Shown piece by piece: positions 59,962 to 64,000 of a stretch of 64,000 bases of DNA. Source of the DNA: Streptomyces endocoffeicus. GTDB taxonomy: Bacteria > Actinomycetota > Actinomycetes > Streptomycetales > Streptomycetaceae. The stretch lies in the NCBI RefSeq assembly GCF_016741935.1, contig NZ_JAERRG010000013.1, forward strand, positions 62,001 to 126,000, in the 5' to 3' direction. The notes under the pieces are model-generated. The model had not been told where the DNA came from. It saw only the letters and a program-made list of their open reading frames with translations, and searched no databases. Positions within the stretch are counted from its first letter, which is position 1. Every line of letters begins with the position of its first letter. Both the position numbers and the translations under genes were made by a program.

Positions 59962-61044
59962 ATGTGCCAGAGCAGTCAGAAACCCATCAGCGTTGACCAC
60001 ACCTCGAGCTTCTACGCGATCGACCACTATGGCTTCCCCCGAGCGGGGGCGGACGACCCGGCCGACCCCGAGGGGTATTACCCCCCTTACTTCCAGAGCG
60101 AGCACTTCCAGAAGTACGGCTACCACGTCGAAGAATTGCGCGACGGCTTCTATTGGGTCACCAGCGCCGGCTACGACGCCGCATTCGTGGTGACCGAGCG
60201 GGGCGTGGTCGCGATCGACGCACCGCCGACGCTGGGCGAGAACATGCTGGCGGCGATCGAGGACGTCACCGACCAACCGGTGACCCACGTGATCTACAGC
60301 CACTGGCACGCCGATCACATCGGCGCGGCTTCCGTGTTCGGTCCCGACGTCGAGATCGTCGCCCACCGCATCACCAAGGATCTCCTGGAGCGCTTTCCCG
60401 ACCCGAAGCGGCCCCTGCCGACGACGACATTCGAGGACGACCTCGTCCTCGAAGTCGGCGGAGTGAGCCTGCAGCTCTCCTACAAGGGCGAGAACCACTG
60501 CCCGGGCAACATCTTCATCTACGCACCACAGCAGAAGGTGCTCACTGCCGTGGACATCCTGAGTCCGGGCAGCGTGACCTTCATGCACTGCGACGCCTCG
60601 CAGAACATCTCCGGCTGGTACGAGGCGCATGCGCAGATTCTCGACTACGACTTCGACTTCTTCGTCGGCGGACATCACATGCATTACGGCACCTACGAGC
60701 AGGTGAAACTGTGCGTGGAGTACTTCGCCGACGTGCTCGAGGGGGCGACCGCGGCGGTCGAGCGATTCAGCCGCTCGGACGCGCTCGTCGACATCGTGAC
60801 CAGCACCGGCTGGAACAGGATGTTCGTCGGCACCGAGAACTGGATCAACTCGATGGCGAACTACACCACCCGGCACGTCCTGGAGAAGACGACCAGCAAC
60901 GGCCAGCTCTGGTGGGAGCGGCTGGCAGGCGCCACCACCCAGACCAAGTACCACGCGTACACCGTGCTGGAGTCGATCCGGCTGGAACGGCCGCGCCCGG
61001 ACTACCGCCTGCGGGGCGAGAATCCCCCGGTCTTCCTGACCTGA
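59962..61044 (+). CDS. Metallo-beta-lactamase-fold hydrolase
   Basis: 360 residues. The metal motif is complete as S-H-W-H-A-D-H-I-G-A (near residue 115), then E-N-H-C-P-G-N and a later G-G-H-H-M-H-Y. There is no signal peptide. An extra N-terminal 75 residues and a C-terminal helical tail exceed the minimal fold. The pairing with alcohol dehydrogenase in one transcript suggests thioester or lactone hydrolysis in an alcohol-degradation route, which is inference. GAGAGG precedes the ATG. Confidence 0.87.
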   Translation: MCQSSQKPISVDHTSSFYAIDHYGFPRAGADDPADPEGYYPPYFQSEHFQKYGYHVEELRDGFYWVTSAGYDAAFVVTERGVVAIDAPPTLGENMLAAIEDVTDQPVTHVIYSHWHADHIGAASVFGPDVEIVAHRITKDLLERFPDPKRPLPTTTFEDDLVLEVGGVSLQLSYKGENHCPGNIFIYAPQQKVLTAVDILSPGSVTFMHCDASQNISGWYEAHAQILDYDFDFFVGGHHMHYGTYEQVKLCVEYFADVLEGATAAVERFSRSDALVDIVTSTGWNRMFVGTENWINSMANYTTRHVLEKTTSNGQLWWERLAGATTQTKYHAYTVLESIRLERPRPDYRLRGENPPVFLT

Positions 61045-61075
61045 CGCCGTCCTGAACAGTACGACCAGACGAGCA

Positions 61076-61139
61076 TACGTACACGGATGATGCGGGTTGT
61101 GACTCAGCGGTCACGACCCGCTTCTTCATGTTGTAGGTG
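61076..61139. repeat. 64-bp direct repeat, right copy
   Basis: Same orientation as 35817-35880, 62 of 64 identical. It encodes the recombinase C-terminus on the minus strand. Confidence 0.9.
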
Positions 61140-61260
61140 CAGGCCCGTTCCGCGAAGGTACTCGCTGAAGACGCGGGCCACGATGGGCGCGGTTTCGGGG
61201 TCGCCTGGCGCACTGCTGCTGGGGAGCTTGGGGTGGTAGCGGCTGGTGTCATGGCATGGC
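61076..61260 (-). pseudogene. Serine recombinase relic, internally deleted
   Basis: On the minus strand, from about 61250 the sequence reads D-P-E-T-A-P-I-V-A-R-V-F-S-E-Y-L-R-G-T-G-L, the end of the recombinase catalytic-to-linker region. At 61139/61140 it jumps, out of frame, to the family's last residues (T-Y-N-M-K-K-R-V-V-T-A). About 200 residues in between are gone. Together with the relic at 35817 it marks the borders of the accessory island. Confidence 0.72.
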
Positions 61261-61616
61261 CGCTTCGTGTGCGCGCGTTCACGGCCTCGTCTTCCGATGG
61301 GATCGGGGGTAGCGGCAGCGTTCGGTCCCGGCTTGCCGCTCCCGGCGGGCGCACAACGGTGGTGACGACGACGGTGCCGCCCGACACATGGCGGTCGGCG
61401 CGCTGGGCGGGTGCGGAGGTAGGTGCGGTGCTCCGCACCGATTCACGGTTGGACATGGCGTCGTGCCCCTTCCACTCCCGCGCGTCAGGTGTGACGCACA
61501 ACACAGGTGCCCTGTTGTGAACCCGCGTAATGGCTCCGCTCCTGCGGCCTCTCTCTCGTCACCAAGCGCCGTCGGAAGCGCAGGCGTGCCGGCACCTTCG
61601 GGAGGGGCCTCTACTC
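61261..61616. other. 356-bp stretch without a supported gene
   Basis: A minus-strand frame from ATG 61456 (M-S-N-R-E-S-V-R-S-T) codes a disordered Pro/Arg/Thr-rich peptide that runs into the recombinase relic; I do not count it as a gene. No clear terminator or repeat. Confidence 0.4.
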
Positions 61617-61769
61617 ATGGACGGTCAGATGGATCAGCGCATGGCGCTGTTGCTGCTGACGGGCGGTATCACTGTGTATATCGCCTTTGAGCATCCTTCG
61701 TTCGGTACGGCCCTCTTGGTCGGGGTGGGTGTGGTGACGCTGCTGCACCTTCTCCTCAGAGATCGCTGA
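61617..61769 (+). CDS. Small membrane protein
   Basis: 50 residues. GGGAGGGG lies 9 bp upstream of ATG 61617. A polar start (M-D-G-Q-M-D-Q-R) leads into two hydrophobic stretches (M-A-L-L-L-L-T-G-G-I-T-V-Y-I-A and T-A-L-L-V-G-V-G-V-V-T-L-L-H-L-L-L) joined by F-E-H-P-S-F-G, ending L-R-D-R. A two-helix hairpin membrane peptide is likely. Function unknown; a longer frame from 61530 lacks a ribosome site. Confidence 0.6.
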   Translation: MDGQMDQRMALLLLTGGITVYIAFEHPSFGTALLVGVGVVTLLHLLLRDR

Positions 61770-62186
61770 TCCACGCAAGCGGTCACGTGCCTGGAGATCC
61801 CGAGTGTGGACGCCAATTAAAGATTCTTCATGTTCGATTTCTGTCGGCTCTGTACGGGCCTTGGTCCTGCTCACTGCCGCCGAGCCGGAGGTGGGCCATC
61901 GCGCATGGCGGTCCATGGGGCGATCCGCGGGATGAGGTTGTCGGCCTACCACGGACAGGACAAGACAGGATGTCGCGTGGCAACGGCACCATGGCTCATG
62001 CATTCTCGGATGATCCGATGGTCAACAGGCGGCAGGTCCAATTCGAGGAAGGGAGTAGGCCGGTAAAACTCCGCCACAGCAGCGTAAAATGGCCTATATT
62101 ATGTAAAATCATCTCATTTAATTTGACAACTTTGCAGTGGCGGCCCAGGATGGCGGAGTAATGGTGGGACCTTGTCTGGAGGGTCG
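61770..62186. other. 417-bp AT-richer spacer holding the GntR-gene promoter
   Basis: No gene is supported between the small membrane protein and the GntR-family gene. The stretch 62080-62130 is notably AT-rich and holds the promoter listed separately. Confidence 0.5.
62063..62151 (+). promoter_or_regulatory. Promoter with three phased GTAAAA repeats
   Basis: TTGACA at 62123-62128, 17-bp spacer, CAGGAT at 62146-62151: a good vegetative-type promoter, 35 bp before ATG 62187. GTAAAA occurs at 62063-62068, 62084-62089 and 62103-62108, spaced 21 and 19 bp (about two helical turns), consistent with repeated protein contacts on one face. Confidence 0.6.
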
Positions 62187-62879
62187 ATGGCTTTGGTGAA
62201 CAGGAGGAAAAGGCCGCCTACGGCCCAGGAGGCGGTGGTCGCAGAGATTAGGCGGGCGATTCTCGGTGGCGATATGCCTCCTGGTGTCCAGATCTTTCAG
62301 GATGAACTGGCCTCACAGTTTGGAGTCAGCCGTGTCCCGGTGAGGGACGCGCTGCGTCTTCTGCAGGGTGAAGGGCTCATCAGCTATGCCCCGCACGCCG
62401 GCTACCATGTCGCGCAATTGGATGTTGAGCAACTCCTGGAGATTCAGAACGTCCGTGAGATCCTTGAGACCGAGGCGCTGTCGGTAGGGGTTCCCCGCAT
62501 TGCGGATGAAACCGTCGAAACCATGAGCGCGGCATTCGATGAAATGGCGCGGTGTGAGGCTGACGGCGACCTCGCATCGTGGGTGGAGGCGCACCGGGCG
62601 TTTCATTTCGTATTGTTCGAGGCCGCGGCCATGCCGCATCTGATGCGCATTCTCGGTCGGGTCTGGGACGCTTCAGATCTCTACCGATCCCATTACATGC
62701 ACGCCGATACGGCGCAGCAGCGGGCGCATGCCGAGCACCATGCGATCCTGGAGGCGGCGCGGGCTCGGGACCTGGAGGCGTTGCTGACGCTCATGCGCGG
62801 GCATCGGCAGTCGACTGTCGCCGCGATCCACCGGTCCGTGACGGGCGAGTCGAAGCCTGAAGCGGACAGCAACCCGTGA
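62187..62879 (+). CDS. GntR-family regulator (FadR/FCD subfamily)
   Basis: 230 residues from ATG 62187 (GGAGG 4 bp upstream); an alternative TTG start at 62172 adds five residues. The winged helix is R-R-A-I-L-G-G-D-M-P-P-G then F-G-V-S-R-V-P-V-R-D-A-L-R-L-L. The FCD ligand domain has E-A-H-R-A-F-H-F-V-L-F and A-E-H-H-A-I-L-E-A, with metal-site His/Asp residues. It diverges from the enamidase-like gene at 63016, separated by 136 bp of stop-to-stop DNA, so the two genes converge rather than share a promoter; control of that gene is uncertain. Confidence 0.9.
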   Translation: MALVNRRKRPPTAQEAVVAEIRRAILGGDMPPGVQIFQDELASQFGVSRVPVRDALRLLQGEGLISYAPHAGYHVAQLDVEQLLEIQNVREILETEALSVGVPRIADETVETMSAAFDEMARCEADGDLASWVEAHRAFHFVLFEAAAMPHLMRILGRVWDASDLYRSHYMHADTAQQRAHAEHHAILEAARARDLEALLTLMRGHRQSTVAAIHRSVTGESKPEADSNP

Positions 62880-62959
62880 CGCCGAGCTGACGCACGCCCG
62901 GCCTTCGCCTGGCAGCGGTGCCGTCGACCGGTCCGGTCGGTTGTCGGCGGCCCTCCCTC

Positions 62960-63007
62960 TTGTGCCATAGGCCCAGGTCCCGCTTGTGCCATAGGCCCAG
63001 GTCCCGC
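62960..63007. repeat. Two perfect 24-bp tandem repeats
   Basis: A 24-bp unit starting TTGTGCCATAGG and ending CAGGTCCCGC occurs at 62960-62983 and 62984-63007, between the converging GntR-family and amidohydrolase genes. Confidence 0.85.
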
Positions 63008-63015
63008 CCCTCGCG

Positions 63016-64000
63016 TCAGCGGCGGAGGACGGCACCCCGCCGAGGCGGCGGTGTCTGCTCGCTCCGGCCGGTGACGAGTGGCATGCCGTCGACGACGACA
63101 GCCGAGATGCCGGGCAGGTCGCCCAGGGCGAAGGACTCGAGACCGTCCCGGGCGCGCGACCCCTGGATCGGCCCGAGAACGATCAGGTCGCCGGGCTGTC
63201 CCGGCTGAATCATGCCGCCCGGGATGCCGTGATGGTGGGTCACGTTGCCGGTTGCGGCGGCGACGGCGATCTCGGGCGCCAGGCCGCAGACACTGGCGAG
63301 GTAACAGATGTTGCGGAGCATGCCGCGAGGGATGACACCGGTGCCGCCGGGAGTGTCCGTTCCGAGGGTGAGGCGGTGCAGCGCGTTGGTGGCTACGAGG
63401 TGGTCGATGGTGATTTTCGTCGCCCGGTAGTTCATTGAGCTGCAAATCTCGACCGCGGCCTCCGGCAGGTCGTCGATCACACCGCGGATCTCATCGTCCG
63501 GCATCGGGATCGGTCCGCCGGAGATGTGGGCGATGACATCGGGGCCGACGGCTGTGACGACCTCATAGCCGGCGACTCGGCTCGAACCCGAGCGGGAAAC
63601 CCCGCCGGAGTGCATCTTGACGACCATGCCGCGCTCGTGGGCCCATGTCATGTACTGGACGGCCTCGCCGTCGTCCAGGCGTGACCAGTCGTAGAAGATG
63701 AACTTCAGCTGCCGGATGTCCGCCTCGACCATGCGGTCGAAGTCCGTCTCCCGCAGGCCGGGAATCAGCAGTAGCGTCCCGGCGCGCACCTTGACGCCGG
63801 ACGGCCGGTATTCACCGATGGTCCGGCGGCACACAGTGGCGAGCCCGAGCACGAGGTCGGGTGACAGCTCGTCAAAGGGCAGCCCGGGAACGTGAAGTTC
63901 TCCGGCCGAGACCATGGTCGTCGTACCGCCCTGAAGGTAGTTGTGCACCCATCCGGTGGAGTTCTGTGCCGGTGTCCACTCGCCGACCGTGGGGTGCACA
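63016..64000 (-). CDS. Amidohydrolase, enamidase-like (N-terminus beyond the window)
   Basis: 328 C-terminal residues are visible; the start lies past 64000, so the Met at 63999 is internal. The visible part has the amidohydrolase pattern M-V-V-K-M-H-S-G-G, V-I-A-H-I-S-G-G-P and the metal Asp in L-G-T-D-T-P-G-G-T-G-V-I-P-R-G-M-L. A-A-T-G-N-V-T-H-H-H-G then leads to I-Q-P-G-Q-P-G-D-L-I-V-L-G. The D-T-P-G-G-T-G-V-I-P block resembles enamidase of nicotinate catabolism, which opens a cyclic enamide. Assignment is from pattern memory; other cyclic amidases are possible. Confidence 0.72.
   Translation of the reverse strand, partial: VHPTVGEWTPAQNSTGWVHNYLQGGTTTMVSAGELHVPGLPFDELSPDLVLGLATVCRRTIGEYRPSGVKVRAGTLLLIPGLRETDFDRMVEADIRQLKFIFYDWSRLDDGEAVQYMTWAHERGMVVKMHSGGVSRSGSSRVAGYEVVTAVGPDVIAHISGGPIPMPDDEIRGVIDDLPEAAVEICSSMNYRATKITIDHLVATNALHRLTLGTDTPGGTGVIPRGMLRNICYLASVCGLAPEIAVAAATGNVTHHHGIPGGMIQPGQPGDLIVLGPIQGSRARDGLESFALGDLPGISAVVVDGMPLVTGRSEQTPPPRRGAVLRR

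Overview
The window is high-GC actinobacterial DNA and almost certainly a Streptomyces chromosome. Codon third positions are strongly G/C, genes are joined by GTGA/ATGA overlaps, and GTG starts, Tat-type signal peptides and a tRNA-Leu with an encoded CCA are present. No rRNA genes and no CRISPR array were seen.

Layout. (1) 1-11123: a sugar catabolic locus with a ROK regulator tail, a three-gene sugar ABC transporter, a Gfo/Idh/MocA dehydrogenase and a sugar isomerase/epimerase, then two secreted proteins (a PQQ-type sugar dehydrogenase with PKD and CBM6-like domains, and a ThuA plus 3-keto-disaccharide hydrolase fusion). Together they suggest uptake and 3-keto-type processing of a glycoside. 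(2) 11438-19904: eight tightly coupled genes forming an actinobacterial version of the ebo cluster (EboC-type prenyltransferase, EboA, EboB-type TatD hydrolase, EboE, EboF-type phosphatase, two TIM-barrel isomerases), led by an inositol-phosphate synthase-like enzyme in place of the usual EboD. (3) 19924-30505: oxalate metabolism, with an OFA-type transporter, an NDP-forming acyl-CoA ligase, formyl-CoA:oxalate CoA-transferase and a ThDP enzyme in one direction, and a second sucCD pair and an aldehyde dehydrogenase in the other.

(4) 30640-35811: tRNA-Leu(GAG) followed by a decayed 5.1 kb integrative element bounded by a perfect 22-bp duplication of the tRNA 3' end. It keeps a truncated tyrosine integrase, putative arm-type repeats, a TPR regulator, a run of four overlapping small genes, a glycine-rich-domain-like protein and a degenerate protein kinase. 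(5) 35817-61260: a 25-kb accessory island bracketed by two serine-recombinase relics that share a 64-bp direct repeat. It carries an isonitrile-hydratase-like gene with an ArsR regulator and two catabolic operons (amidohydrolase, F420-type luciferase-like oxidoreductase, metallo-beta-lactamase-fold hydrolase, acyl-CoA ligase, FAH hydrolase, quinone oxidoreductase). It also carries a cofC-fbiC pair that would make cofactor F420, GntR, LysR and LuxR-LAL regulators, and several broken genes. (6) 61261-64000: sparse DNA, a small membrane protein, a GntR regulator and a divergent enamidase-like amidohydrolase cut by the window end.

The least explained parts are the cargo of the tRNA-Leu element, the F420-linked catabolic island with its shared promoter motifs, and the inositol-synthase version of the ebo cluster.
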